Positions 9,353 through 17,862 of a stretch of 64,000 bases of DNA are shown one piece after another. The stretch's first letter is position 1, and every line of letters starts with the position of its first letter. Under the pieces are notes generated by a model. The model saw only the letters and a list, made by a program, of their open reading frames with translations. It ran no database searches and was not told where the DNA came from. The stretch is from Rudaea sp. 3F27F6 (GTDB lineage: Bacteria > Pseudomonadota > Gammaproteobacteria > Xanthomonadales > Rhodanobacteraceae). The position numbers were made by a program, and so were the translations under genes. The stretch spans positions 62,001-126,000 of the forward strand of contig NZ_SCNG01000003.1 of the NCBI RefSeq assembly GCF_005503555.1. Reading direction: 5' to 3'.

Positions 9353-10273
9353 CTATTTCGCGCCAAGCAGCGCGAGCACTTCTTCGCGCGTGCCCTGGGT
9401 GGCCGTGCCGCCGATGCCGCGCGTCGACAAGGCCCCGCACGCATTGCCCCAGCGCAGGCAATCGAGCGGCGCCAGATCTTGCAGCCACGCATGCAGGAAT
9501 CCCGAGTTGAACGAGTCGCCGGCGCCGGTCGTGTCGACGGCTTGCACGGCGCTCGCCGGCGCGAAAAGTAGCTGGCCGTCTTCGAGCGTCATCGCGCCGC
9601 GACTGCCTGCCTTGACGACGATCCGCGTGGTGCCGTTGTCCAGCGCGCGCAGCGCTTCTTCGGGCGTATCGACGCCGGCGATCGCGCAGGCTTCGCTCTG
9701 GTTTGGCAGGAACACGTCGACGTGGCGCAGCACCTCGATCAGCTCGCGCCCCCAGCGCCGCTCGGGATCGGAGCCCGGATCGAGCGAGGTGCTGAGTCCG
9801 GCGGCGCGCGCGCGCACGAACAATTCGCCGAGCTGCGGACGCAGCTTGGTCTGCAGGTAGTACGACGAGACGTGCAGGTGATCGGCGTGCGCGAACGCGG
9901 CGTCGCTGACGTCGTCGGCACTCAGCTCGGCGATCGCGCCGGACCAGGTCAGCAGAGCACGGTCGGCGTGGGCGGACATCGCCACGGTTACGCCGGTGCG
10001 CAGCGCGGCATCGGCGCAGATCAGTGAAGTGTCTACGTCACGGTCGCGCAGCGCAGCGATGCAGAAGCGGCCGAACGGATCGTCGCCGCAGCGTCCAATG
10101 AAGCGCACGGGACTGCCGAGTCGCGCCAGGCCCATCGCCAGAATCATCGACGACGAACCGGGGCATTGCAGGTAACTCTGCGCCAGCGTTTCGTGGCCGA
10201 ATTGCGGCAGCTCGGGCACGCCCGAGAAAATCAGATCGACATTGATTTCGCCGGCGATGACGACGCGCTTCAT
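9353..10273 (-). CDS. PfkB-family sugar kinase, probable tagatose-6-phosphate kinase
   Basis: Encodes 306 residues, the usual ribokinase-family size. The N-terminus has VVIAGEINVDLIF and the substrate-binding GSSSMILAMGLARLG segment. The C-terminal signature DTTGAGDSFNSGF contains the presumed catalytic base Asp253. The stop of agaS overlaps its ATG by 4 bp (10270-10273), so the two are translationally coupled. Between AgaS (which yields tagatose-6-P) and the GatZ-type protein (which acts on tagatose-1,6-bisphosphate), the missing step is phosphorylation of tagatose-6-P. That is the best role, though a GalNAc/GalN kinase is also possible, since no other kinase is in the island. Cytoplasmic. 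Confidence 0.82.
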   Translation of the reverse strand: MKRVVIAGEINVDLIFSGVPELPQFGHETLAQSYLQCPGSSSMILAMGLARLGSPVRFIGRCGDDPFGRFCIAALRDRDVDTSLICADAALRTGVTVAMSAHADRALLTWSGAIAELSADDVSDAAFAHADHLHVSSYYLQTKLRPQLGELFVRARAAGLSTSLDPGSDPERRWGRELIEVLRHVDVFLPNQSEACAIAGVDTPEEALRALDNGTTRIVVKAGSRGAMTLEDGQLLFAPASAVQAVDTTGAGDSFNSGFLHAWLQDLAPLDCLRWGNACGALSTRGIGGTATQGTREEVLALLGAK

Positions 10274-11469
10274 CGCGCTTCGCCGGCCGCATGGATGACG
10301 AACTCCTCGACCACGCGCGTGAGCACGCCGGCCGACGGCGCATCGGGTTTCTGGCCCAGATGCAGGCAGCGGAAGAAGGCGAGCAATTGGCCGACGACGA
10401 CGTCGATCATGTGCCGTTGGGTGTCGCCGAGCGCATTGAGGCCGGGCAGATCGATGGCCAGATCACCGGCCGCGACGACACCGGCCGGAATGCCTTCGCC
10501 GACGATCACGCGGGCGAGGCCGAGGCGCTTGCGCTCGAGTTCGCGCAGCAGGTCGTATTCGTAGTCGCGCACGTTTGCCTGCGCCGACAGGAACGCGACG
10601 ACGAGGCTCGGGCGGTTCAGCGCGGACATGGGGCCGTGGCGCAGGCCGAGGAAAGTTTCCGCCATCGTCGCCGCCGCGCCGCCCGACATTTCGAGCATTT
10701 TCAGCGCCGACTCGCGCGCGGCGCCGAGGCCCGGACCGCTGGCCAGATATACGGCGGCGGAAAAATTTTTGCGCGCGGCCATCGCCAGCGCGTCGGCATG
10801 CCTGTCGAACAAGCGCTGTGCGACATCGGCGGCCGACGTGGTTTGCGCGGCGTAGGCTTCGCTCTGCACGAGCGCGCCGCCGGCGAGCAGCATATTGGTG
10901 AAGCTGCTGGTCATCACCAGACTGCGGTCATTAGTACGTGCGTCGAGCAGCAGCACGCGCACGCGCGGCTCGCTGCGGTAGCGCGTCGCCAGGCGCCCGT
11001 TGGCATTGCAGGTGACGACCAAGTGCGCGCAGGCCGGCGCCGCAGCGAGGATCGAATCGACCACGGCGGCGCTTTCCGGGCTGTCGCCCGAACGCGCGAT
11101 CGACATGACCAGGCCGCTGCCGGGCGGCAGCATGCCACGCAGATTGGTCAGCAGGTCGCCGGCCGGTATGGCACGGCAGGGGATGCGCAGGGCGGCCTGC
11201 AGCACGCCGGCGAGGCATTCGCCCGCATGCACCGAACTGCCCGAGCCGGTCAGTACGATGTACTCGGGGCGCGAAATCAACGCCTGCGACAGAATGGCCG
11301 CGGCGGCCGGCCCGGCGAGCAGGGCGGCGGTGTCGCGCCAGGTCTGCGGCTGCTGCAGGATTTCGCGCAGCGTGTCCGCGTAGCCCGCCCGCTGCTGTTC
11401 CTCGGCGCTGCCGGCGAGAAGCCGTCCGAGTTCGATCGAAGGCGTTGAACTGTCCATAGTGACTGGCAT
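10270..11469 (-). CDS. agaS: AgaS, galactosamine-6-phosphate deaminase/isomerase (SIS domains)
   Basis: Encodes up to 399 residues; a second in-frame ATG at 11457 would give 395, and neither has a strong ribosome site. Two SIS domains are visible. The first has LTGSGSSVHAGE, SIARSGDSPES and the AgaS-like RTNDRSLVMTSSF; the second has the glutamine-isomerase-like ETFLGLRHGPMSAL. In E. coli and Shewanella AgaS converts galactosamine-6-P to tagatose-6-P and ammonia. It heads the minus-strand unit agaS-kinase-agaZ and is divergent from the amidohydrolase-agaR pair. The intervening region carries the putative AgaR sites. Cytoplasmic. Confidence 0.88.
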   Translation of the reverse strand: MPVTMDSSTPSIELGRLLAGSAEEQQRAGYADTLREILQQPQTWRDTAALLAGPAAAAILSQALISRPEYIVLTGSGSSVHAGECLAGVLQAALRIPCRAIPAGDLLTNLRGMLPPGSGLVMSIARSGDSPESAAVVDSILAAAPACAHLVVTCNANGRLATRYRSEPRVRVLLLDARTNDRSLVMTSSFTNMLLAGGALVQSEAYAAQTTSAADVAQRLFDRHADALAMAARKNFSAAVYLASGPGLGAARESALKMLEMSGGAAATMAETFLGLRHGPMSALNRPSLVVAFLSAQANVRDYEYDLLRELERKRLGLARVIVGEGIPAGVVAAGDLAIDLPGLNALGDTQRHMIDVVVGQLLAFFRCLHLGQKPDAPSAGVLTRVVEEFVIHAAGEAR

Positions 11470-11488
11470 TTGAAAAAAAATTGACGCA

Positions 11489-11538
11489 AAATGAAAGTTA
11501 ATTTCGTCGATTAATACAATAAACGAAACAAAATGAAA
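11489..11538 (-). promoter_or_regulatory. Putative AgaR operators in the agaS / amidohydrolase divergent region
   Basis: Read on the minus strand there are TTTCATTT (11531-11538), TTTCGTTT (11521-11528) and CTTTCATTT (11489-11497). The first two are spaced 10 bp apart, and the third is about three helical turns away. They match the repeats at 1334-1369. A TACAAT hexamer (11515-11520) could serve as a -10 box for rightward transcription. The rest of the 11540-11714 leader shows nothing clear. Confidence 0.55.
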
Positions 11539-11714
11539 TTTCCAAGGATTTTTCGGGTGGATGCGGGCGACGACGCCCCGGTCTTGCCGCTGATTTTCCC
11601 CTGGGCCGCCGAAAGACGGTCAAAATCGGCGCAACGGCGGCGGCGGCGGTCGCTCGTGCCGTCGCGCGCAGGTTGCGGGTTTTTCGTGCCGTGCGAAAGG
11701 CCTAGGATGACACG

Positions 11715-12956
11715 ATGAAAACCTCGACACAGCGCCAATCCGCCGCCGCGTCGCCGGCGCGGGCGAAATGTTTCTGCTGCACGCCGCCGCTTTCGATCGT
11801 GCGCGGCAACGCCGGCAAGAATCCGCTGCAGACCGCACGCGATGTCGACAAAGCGGGCTTGCGCCTCGCCGATTTCGCCCCGCGCAGCATGTTGCGCGTG
11901 CGCGAGACGCGCATCGAAAAGCCGCGTTTCCCGGTGATCGACGTGCACACGCATCTCTCGTGGATGACCGCGACGCGCAGCGGCGTATCGCTCGGCGAAG
12001 AGATGACCTGGTTCGCCTCGCCCGAAGAGCTGCTGCCGCTCATGGAGCGCAAAGGCATCCGCGCGATGGTCAACCTGACCGGCGGCATCGGCAAAGGCCT
12101 GGAGGCGACGATCGCGCGTTTCGACCACGCTGCGCCGGGACGCTTCCTGACCATGACCGAGCCGTCGTTCGAATACGTCGCCGAGCCCGACTACCCGCAG
12201 CGGCAGGCCGATGCGCTCGCACACGCCAAACGCGCCGGCGCCTGCGGACTGAAGCTGCTCAAGACGCTCGGGCTCTACCTGCGCGAACGCGTCGATCAGG
12301 GCGGACTGGTCACGATCGACGATCGCCGTTTCGACTCGATGTGGGCGACCTGCGCGGACCTGGATCTGCCGGTGTTTATCCATAGCGCCGACCCGGCCGC
12401 GTTCTTCCTGCCGACCGATGCGCACAACGAACGCTACGAGGAACTCGCCAATCACCCGGACTGGTCGTTCTACGGCGCAGGATTCCCGAGTTACGACGAG
12501 CTGATCGCCGCGCGCGACCGCGTGATCGAGCGGCATCCGCGGACCACGTTCGTGCTGATGCACGTGGGTTCCCAAGCCGAAGACCTCGGCGCAATTTCCG
12601 CGTGCCTGGACCGCCATGCGAACGTGCACGTCGACATCAGCGCGCGCGTGGGCGAACTCGGCCGCCAGCCGCGCGCGAGCCGGCATTTCTTCGAGCGCTA
12701 CCAGGACCGCATTCTGTTCGGCACCGACGCGGTGCCGTCGCCGTGGGGCGACGAGGTGCCGCAGCAATTGCTCGGCGATGCGCTCTACGAGATCTACTAT
12801 CGCTACCTTGAGACGGAGGACGAGTATTTCGACTATGCTCCGGCCGAGATTCCGCCGCAGGGGCGCTGGGCCATCTACGGCGTCGGCCTGCCCGATGCGA
12901 TACTACGCAAGATCTATCACGACAACGCCGCCCGCCTGCTTGGTCTGACTGCATGA
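11715..12956 (+). CDS. Amidohydrolase family 2 (metal-dependent hydrolase) of the aga island
   Basis: Encodes 413 residues. After about 70 residues without assigned function comes a metal-dependent TIM-barrel of the amidohydrolase_2 type. DVHTHL gives the His78-x-His80 metal ligands, HSADP and FVLMHVGS give later His residues, and ILFGTDAVPSPWG gives the terminal Asp. AGGATGA precedes the ATG. It overlaps agaR by 4 bp (ATGA), so the two are co-transcribed. Enzymes of this family hydrolyse or decarboxylate small substrates. In this island, which lacks a NagA/AgaA homologue, it is a candidate for the missing deacetylase, but family membership does not show that; a lactonase is equally possible. 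Confidence 0.75.
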   Translation: MKTSTQRQSAAASPARAKCFCCTPPLSIVRGNAGKNPLQTARDVDKAGLRLADFAPRSMLRVRETRIEKPRFPVIDVHTHLSWMTATRSGVSLGEEMTWFASPEELLPLMERKGIRAMVNLTGGIGKGLEATIARFDHAAPGRFLTMTEPSFEYVAEPDYPQRQADALAHAKRAGACGLKLLKTLGLYLRERVDQGGLVTIDDRRFDSMWATCADLDLPVFIHSADPAAFFLPTDAHNERYEELANHPDWSFYGAGFPSYDELIAARDRVIERHPRTTFVLMHVGSQAEDLGAISACLDRHANVHVDISARVGELGRQPRASRHFFERYQDRILFGTDAVPSPWGDEVPQQLLGDALYEIYYRYLETEDEYFDYAPAEIPPQGRWAIYGVGLPDAILRKIYHDNAARLLGLTA

Positions 12957-13747
12957 CCCCATCGTCCCCCGCGCCTCGCCTGCTCGTCGAAGAGCGCCGC
13001 CGCCTCATCGTCGAGCTGGTCGAGCAGCAGGGGCGTGCCACGGTCGAGGAACTCGCCCAGCGTTTCGACATTTCGCCGGTGACCATCCGTGCCGATCTCG
13101 AAGCGCTCGCGCGCAACGCGGCGATCGTGCGCTCGCATGGTGGTGCGGTGCCGGCGCCCGCGCATGCGGTCGATACGCCGCTGAGCATCAAGGAAACCCG
13201 CCATCATGCGCAGAAGCGGCGCATCGGCCAGGCCGCGGCGCGGCTGGTCGAGGACGGCGAGACGATCATCCTCGACTCGGGATCGACCACGATCGAGATT
13301 GCGCGCGCCTTGCGCACGCGCCAGTGGAGCGAGCTGACTGTGATCACCAACGGCCTGCACATCGCGCTCGAACTCGGCGCGATCCCGGCGATCCGCGTGA
13401 TGATGCTCGGCGGCCTGTTACGCGCGAGTTCGCATTCGCTGGTCGGTCCCGGTGCCGAGCAGATGCTCGCCCAGCTTTCCGCCGATCGTTTGTTTCTCGG
13501 CGTCGACGGCATCGCGCCCGAGGTCGGCGTAACCACGCCGGACCCGCAGGAAGCCACGCTCAACGCGCTGATGATCCGCGCCGCGCGCGAAACGATCGGC
13601 GTGTTCGACTCGAGCAAGTTCGGTCAGCGCAGCCTTTCGGTGATCGCGCCGCTGTCCAGTCTGCACAAGATCATCAGCGACACCGGCGCAACGCCCGACT
13701 ACGTACAGGCGCTCGAAGGCGCCGGCGTCAGGGTGACTCTGGTCTGA
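12953..13747 (+). CDS. agaR: DeoR-family transcriptional regulator, probable AgaR
   Basis: Encodes 264 residues. Residues about 10-65 form the DeoR winged helix (RRRLIVELVEQQGRATVEEL, FDISPVTIRADL). The C-terminal sugar-phosphate sensor has DSGSTTIEIARAL, VITNGLHIALEL and DGIAPEVGVTTPD, as in AgaR/GlpR repressors, which respond to phosphorylated sugars. Its start overlaps the stop of the amidohydrolase gene by 4 bp. Given the surrounding aga genes and the CTTTC-type repeats at both island promoters, it is most likely the local repressor of the GH31/receptor and agaS operons. The effector is unknown; GalNAc-6-P or GalN-6-P would fit. Confidence 0.85.
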   Translation: MTPSSPAPRLLVEERRRLIVELVEQQGRATVEELAQRFDISPVTIRADLEALARNAAIVRSHGGAVPAPAHAVDTPLSIKETRHHAQKRRIGQAAARLVEDGETIILDSGSTTIEIARALRTRQWSELTVITNGLHIALELGAIPAIRVMMLGGLLRASSHSLVGPGAEQMLAQLSADRLFLGVDGIAPEVGVTTPDPQEATLNALMIRAARETIGVFDSSKFGQRSLSVIAPLSSLHKIISDTGATPDYVQALEGAGVRVTLV

Positions 13748-13755
13748 GCGGCTGA

Positions 13756-13775
13756 ATCGCGCCGGCCGGCGCGAT
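13756..13775. terminator. 20-bp perfect palindrome between convergent agaR and mlaA
   Basis: ATCGCGCCGG is followed directly by CCGGCGCGAT, a perfect inverted repeat lying between the two convergent stop codons and touching the mlaA stop. There is no strong T-run, so its role as a bidirectional terminator is a guess from position. Confidence 0.45.
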
Positions 13776-14587
13776 CACGGCTGTTTCTGCTGCTTCTTCT
13801 CGTACTGCTGCTGCTCTTCGAGCAGTTTGTCGACGTCGAGATTCTCGTCACCCTGCAGCGCCTGGATCGCTTCCATCGGCGGGTTGCCGTCGTAGATCTT
13901 GTACAGGCGGCGCTGGCGATAGGCGTCGCGATAGAACACGTAAGGATCGTAGACGCCCTGCAGCAGGCCTTCGGCATCGATCGCGCTTGAACGCAGCGTG
14001 ATCAGGTAGGCAACCTGCGGAAAGTACTCGGCGTGCCACTTGAAGTCGTGTTCGCGTGCGTACCAGGACAGCGGATCGAGGAAATACGAATCGACCGGCG
14101 TCGCGACCAGATCGCGTCCCGTGGTCGAGCCGACCAAGGGCAGCACGAGATAAGGGCCTTCCGGCACGCCCCACTTGGCCAGCGTCACGCCGAAATCGGT
14201 CGTATGCGCGTCGATGCCCATTTCACTCGCCGGATCGAAAAAGCCGAGAATGCCCACCGTCGAGTTGATGACGAGGCGGCTGGTCTGGGTGAACGCATAC
14301 TTCGGTTCGGCCTGCAGCAGGTCGTTGACGATCGTGATCGGCGACTTGACGTTGGCGAAAAAATTGCTGACGAGGCGCCGCGTGGTGTCGTTGGTGACCT
14401 TGCGATAACCGACCGCAACCGGCCGGATCGCGACACGATCGGCGAAGCTGTTGAACTCGTACATCTTGCGGTTGAACTTCTCGTACGGATCGTCGCGCCG
14501 CGGCGTCGGCGTTGCGCATCCGGCCAAAACTGCGGCACCTGCGGCGAGAAGGGCAAGGCGGGTGAAAGGTGTCGAAGTCTTCGGCAT
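13775..14587 (-). CDS. mlaA: MlaA (VacJ) outer-membrane lipoprotein
   Basis: Encodes 270 residues. The signal peptide ends in the lipobox LAGC with Cys24. The VacJ core follows: [19 protein letters not shown], then the [31 protein letters not shown] and [11 protein letters not shown] blocks. The C-terminus is Gln/Lys-rich. MlaA sits in the outer membrane with a porin and removes phospholipids from the outer leaflet, handing them to MlaC. In related bacteria it usually lies next to mlaFEDCB. Here it is separated from mlaB by the GalNAc island and is on the opposite strand. Confidence 0.93.
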   Translation of the reverse strand: MPKTSTPFTRLALLAAGAAVLAGCATPTPRRDDPYEKFNRKMYEFNSFADRVAIRPVAVGYRKVTNDTTRRLVSNFFANVKSPITIVNDLLQAEPKYAFTQTSRLVINSTVGILGFFDPASEMGIDAHTTDFGVTLAKWGVPEGPYLVLPLVGSTTGRDLVATPVDSYFLDPLSWYAREHDFKWHAEYFPQVAYLITLRSSAIDAEGLLQGVYDPYVFYRDAYRQRRLYKIYDGNPPMEAIQALQGDENLDVDKLLEEQQQYEKKQQKQP

Positions 14588-14754
14588 CGGTGTCTGGCTA
14601 TCCGTGGGCGTTCCGCGTCGCTAAGGCTCGCTCGCGCAAGGCGCTGGGCGGTTCATTTCCCTGTCTGGCGCGTAACTCTACGCAATTGCGGCACGCCTGC
14701 CCACTTTCAAGCCGAGTCAGGTACAGGAGCAGTTCAGTTCGAGAAAATGCCGGT

Positions 14755-14783
14755 TTGCGCGGACTTACCGCGGAGGCTACAAT
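14755..14783 (+). promoter_or_regulatory. Candidate promoter for rpoZ-spoT
   Basis: TTGCGC (14755-14760), a 17-bp spacer, and a good -10 box TACAAT (14778-14783). This would leave a leader of about 185 nt before rpoZ. The rest of the 14588-14974 gap shows no gene or clear RNA element. Confidence 0.4.
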
Positions 14784-14974
14784 GTGAAACGTATAGATTT
14801 CCCAAGTCTGCGCGTTGCCTGCCAGCCCTCCTGTGCAAGTACGCGAATCCGCCGCCCGGCCTTACGCAGCACCGCCGAATCGGCGCATCCGAGACGATTC
14901 GAAAATTCCCGCGGGGGCGTCCGGCCCGGCTGCGCGATTTGGGTTCCGCAATTCGTTATTCGAGGTTCTTTTGT

Positions 14975-15265
14975 ATGGCACGCATCACCGTAGAAGATTG
15001 TCTGGAAGTGGTCGACAACCGTTTCGAACTCGTACTCATGGCGACCAAGCGCGCGCGTCAGCTCGCCAACGGCGCCGAAGCGACGATCGACACGGCCAAC
15101 GATAAGCCGACCGTGCTCGCCCTGCGCGAGATCGCCGGCGGCAAGATCAACCAGAGCCTGATCGACGAAGTCGACAAGGCCGCGCGCGAGAAGGCCGAGC
15201 GTGAAGCGCTCGAATGGGCCGCCGCCGAAGTCGACGACGACCTGAAGGGCGGCGACGATCTGTGA
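14975..15265 (+). CDS. rpoZ: RNA polymerase omega subunit
   Basis: Encodes 96 residues from ATG 14975, with GAGG about 9 nt upstream. The sequence has the conserved omega start [19 protein letters not shown] and the [15 protein letters not shown] helix, followed by [15 protein letters not shown] and an acidic tail. The frame is open far upstream, but only this part matches the family. Omega helps assemble and stabilise RNA polymerase and, in proteobacteria, forms part of a ppGpp-binding site. The next gene is spoT, the usual rpoZ-spoT pair; gmk, often before rpoZ, is absent here. Confidence 0.97.
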   Translation: MARITVEDCLEVVDNRFELVLMATKRARQLANGAEATIDTANDKPTVLALREIAGGKINQSLIDEVDKAAREKAEREALEWAAAEVDDDLKGGDDL

Positions 15266-15364
15266 GCGATGGCGCAGGCCATTGTTTTTCCTCCATGCGC
15301 GCCGCGCACTGCTGGCGCGCACACGCTTCGCACGCTCTTCGCGTAGCACGCTAGGAACGCGAGC

Positions 15365-17506
15365 ATGAGCACGGCGCTGCAGGAAACCGTCCCTGCCGAC
15401 GTGCTGGCGCTCGAACAGCGCCTTTCCGCCTATCTGTCGCCGGAGCAGGTCGCGCGCGTGCGCGAGGCCTACTTCACCGGCGCGCACGCACACGAAGGGC
15501 AGACGCGCAAGAGCGGCGAGCCCTACATCACTCATCCGGTCGCGGTCGCGACCATCCTCGCCGATCTCGGCATGGACGCGGAAACGATCATCGCCGCGAT
15601 CCTGCACGACACGCTCGAAGACACCCAGTTGTCGCGCGCCGAGCTCGAGGAAAAATTCGGTGCCACCGTCGCCGAACTCGTCGACGGCGTCACCAAGCTC
15701 GACAAGGTCAAGTTCCGCAACCAGCAGGACGCCGCAGCCGAGAGCTTTCGCAAGATGCTGCTGGCGATGGCGCGCGACCTGCGCGTCATCCTGATCAAGC
15801 TCTCCGACCGTCTGCACAACATGCGCACGCTCGGCGCGATGGCGCCGGCCTCGCGCCGCCGCATCGCGCGCGAGACGCTCGACATCTACGCGCCGATCGC
15901 CCAGCGCCTCGGCATGAACAAGTTCCGCTCCGAGCTGCAGGACCTCGGCTTCCGATCGCTCTACCCGGATCGCTACCGGATCATTTCCGAACGCATCAAG
16001 AGCGTGCTCGGCAACCGCCGCGAAGCGATGGGCAAGATCGAGGCGGCGCTCGCCGCGCGCCTCGTCGCCGAGCACATCCCGAGCCGGGTGATGAGCCGGA
16101 TCAAGACGCCGTACTCGACGTACTCGAAGATGCACAAGGAGCACAAGACCTTCAACCAGGTCATGGACGTGTACGGCTTCCGCGTCATCGTCGAGGAGAC
16201 GATGCAGTGCTACCACGCGCTCGGCGCGATCCATTCGCTGTTCAAGCCGCTCGACGGGCGCTTCCGCGATTTCATCGCGATCCCGAAGGCGAACGGCTAC
16301 CAGTCGCTGCACACTGTGCTGTTCGGGCCGTTCGGCGCGCCGATCGAAATACAGATCCGCACCCAGGAAATGGACCAGGCCGCCGAGCGCGGCGTCGCCG
16401 CGCACTGGGTATACAAAACCTCGAAAGAGCCGGCCAATGCCGCGCAATCGCGCGCGCGCGACTGGATCGCGGGCCTGGTCGAAACGCAGGCGCGCGAAGC
16501 GTCGTCGGCCGAGTTCCTCGAGAACGTCAAAGTCGATCTGTTCCCCGACGAGGTTTATCTGTTTTCGCCGAAGGGCAAGATTTTTTCCCTGCCGCGCAAT
16601 TCCACCGCGCTCGACTACGCCTACTTCGTGCATACCGACGTCGGCAACCACGCGGTTGCCGCGCGCGTCGACAAGAAGCTCGTGCCGCTGCGTACGCGCC
16701 TGAATTCCGGCGAGACGGTCGAGATCATAACCGCGCCGTCGGCGCAGCCGAACCCGCAGTGGCTGGAATGGGTGGTGTCGGCGCGCGCGCGCGTCGCCAT
16801 CCGCAACAACCTCAAGCATCTGCAGCACGAGGACGCGGTCGAACTCGGCCACCGTATGCTCGACCGCGCGCTCGAAGCGCAGGGCGTGACCCTCGACGCG
16901 ATTCCGCTCAAGACCCTCGACCGCTACATCGCCGACGCGAAGTTCAAGCGGCTCGAGGAACTGCTCGCCGATATCGCGCTCGGCAACCGCATGCCCGACC
17001 AGGTTGCGACCGCGCTCGCCGAAGGCGCTGCGCGCACGACCAAGGCCACGCGGCGCACGCAGGAAAAAGTGCTGATCAACGGCAGCGAACGCGGGGTGCT
17101 CAGCTTCGGCCAATGCTGCCATCCGGTGCCGGGCGACGAAATCATCGGCTATCTGTCACAGGGCAAGGGCGTCGTCGTGCATCGCATCGACTGCCCGAAC
17201 GCGGCCGACTACCGCAAGACGCCCGAGCGCATCATCGCGATGGGCTGGGACAGCGAAGTCACCGGCGATTACCGCGTGCGCCTGCGCATCGTGGTCGAGA
17301 ACAAGCCGGGCGTGCTCGCGACGATCGCTGCGGCGATCGCCGAAGCGGACTCGAATATCGAGAACGTCGAATACCAGGAACGCGACCTCAACACCTCGAC
17401 GCTGATGTTCACGATCGAAGTCCGCAACCGCAAGCATCTCGACGAGGTGATGTACCGCGTGCGCCGGGCGAGTGTCGTGCATGGCGTGTACCGCTATCCG
17501 GTGTGA
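15365..17506 (+). CDS. spoT: Bifunctional (p)ppGpp synthetase/hydrolase SpoT
   Basis: Encodes 713 residues, typical of SpoT. Order of parts: an HD hydrolase domain (His57 in ITHPVA, HD at 81-82 in AAILHDTLEDT, Asp147 in IKLSDRLHNM) that breaks down (p)ppGpp; a synthetase domain (about 245-350, RIKTPYSTYSKMH, DVYGFRVIV, EIQIRTQEMD); a TGS domain from about 395 (DEVYLFSPKGKIFSLP); a zinc-finger-like region; and a C-terminal ACT domain (about 635-713). Both catalytic halves keep their key residues, so it should be able to make and degrade the alarmone. It lies 99 bp after rpoZ in the same direction. Confidence 0.97.
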   Translation: MSTALQETVPADVLALEQRLSAYLSPEQVARVREAYFTGAHAHEGQTRKSGEPYITHPVAVATILADLGMDAETIIAAILHDTLEDTQLSRAELEEKFGATVAELVDGVTKLDKVKFRNQQDAAAESFRKMLLAMARDLRVILIKLSDRLHNMRTLGAMAPASRRRIARETLDIYAPIAQRLGMNKFRSELQDLGFRSLYPDRYRIISERIKSVLGNRREAMGKIEAALAARLVAEHIPSRVMSRIKTPYSTYSKMHKEHKTFNQVMDVYGFRVIVEETMQCYHALGAIHSLFKPLDGRFRDFIAIPKANGYQSLHTVLFGPFGAPIEIQIRTQEMDQAAERGVAAHWVYKTSKEPANAAQSRARDWIAGLVETQAREASSAEFLENVKVDLFPDEVYLFSPKGKIFSLPRNSTALDYAYFVHTDVGNHAVAARVDKKLVPLRTRLNSGETVEIITAPSAQPNPQWLEWVVSARARVAIRNNLKHLQHEDAVELGHRMLDRALEAQGVTLDAIPLKTLDRYIADAKFKRLEELLADIALGNRMPDQVATALAEGAARTTKATRRTQEKVLINGSERGVLSFGQCCHPVPGDEIIGYLSQGKGVVVHRIDCPNAADYRKTPERIIAMGWDSEVTGDYRVRLRIVVENKPGVLATIAAAIAEADSNIENVEYQERDLNTSTLMFTIEVRNRKHLDEVMYRVRRASVVHGVYRYPV

Positions 17507-17520
17507 CAGGCTGGCTCTGA

Positions 17521-17808
17521 AACCCGAAAATCACCGTTCGCCATTCCGGCAAAAGCCGGAATCCAGCACTTTGGTTTTCCGACTCCCGAAAAGCGCAAGG
17601 CGCTCGTTCCAGCTCTAACCCGAAAATCCCGCTCGACATTCCGGCGAAGGCCGAAATCCGGCACGTTGGTTTTCCGTCACTCCGAGAAGCACAACGCGCC
17701 CGTTCCGGCTTAACCCGAAAACCCCCGCTCGTCATTCCGGCGAAAGCCGGAATCCAGCACTTTGGTTTTTCTACTCCCGAATAGCACAAAGCGTCCGTTC
17801 CGCTTTCG
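17521..17808. repeat. Three tandem ~96-bp units, each with a REP-type hairpin
   Basis: Three units begin near 17521, 17617 and 17712, each opening with AACCCGAAAA. Inside each is a palindrome of the form ATTCCGGC...GCCGGAAT (at 17543, 17638 and 17734; periods 95 and 96 bp), followed by TCCAGCACTTTGG-like sequence. The middle copy has diverged most and its stem is imperfect. They fill the gap between spoT and ridA. Such palindromes are REP elements spread by REP-associated transposases. Whether the hairpins end spoT transcription is unknown. Confidence 0.85.
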
Positions 17809-17862
17809 CCCGAATGAGGTTTGCTCTTATGCTCTCCCCAGTCTTCAACTCCGAGGTTATTC

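Noticed and set aside
14777-17122. 781-codon minus-strand frame opposite rpoZ and spoT
   Set aside because: Shadow of two well-identified genes; composition typical of GC-rich antisense frames.
17521-17808. CRISPR-like regularly spaced palindromes
   Set aside because: Only three units, the regions between the palindromes are also repeated rather than unique spacers, and no cas genes are present.
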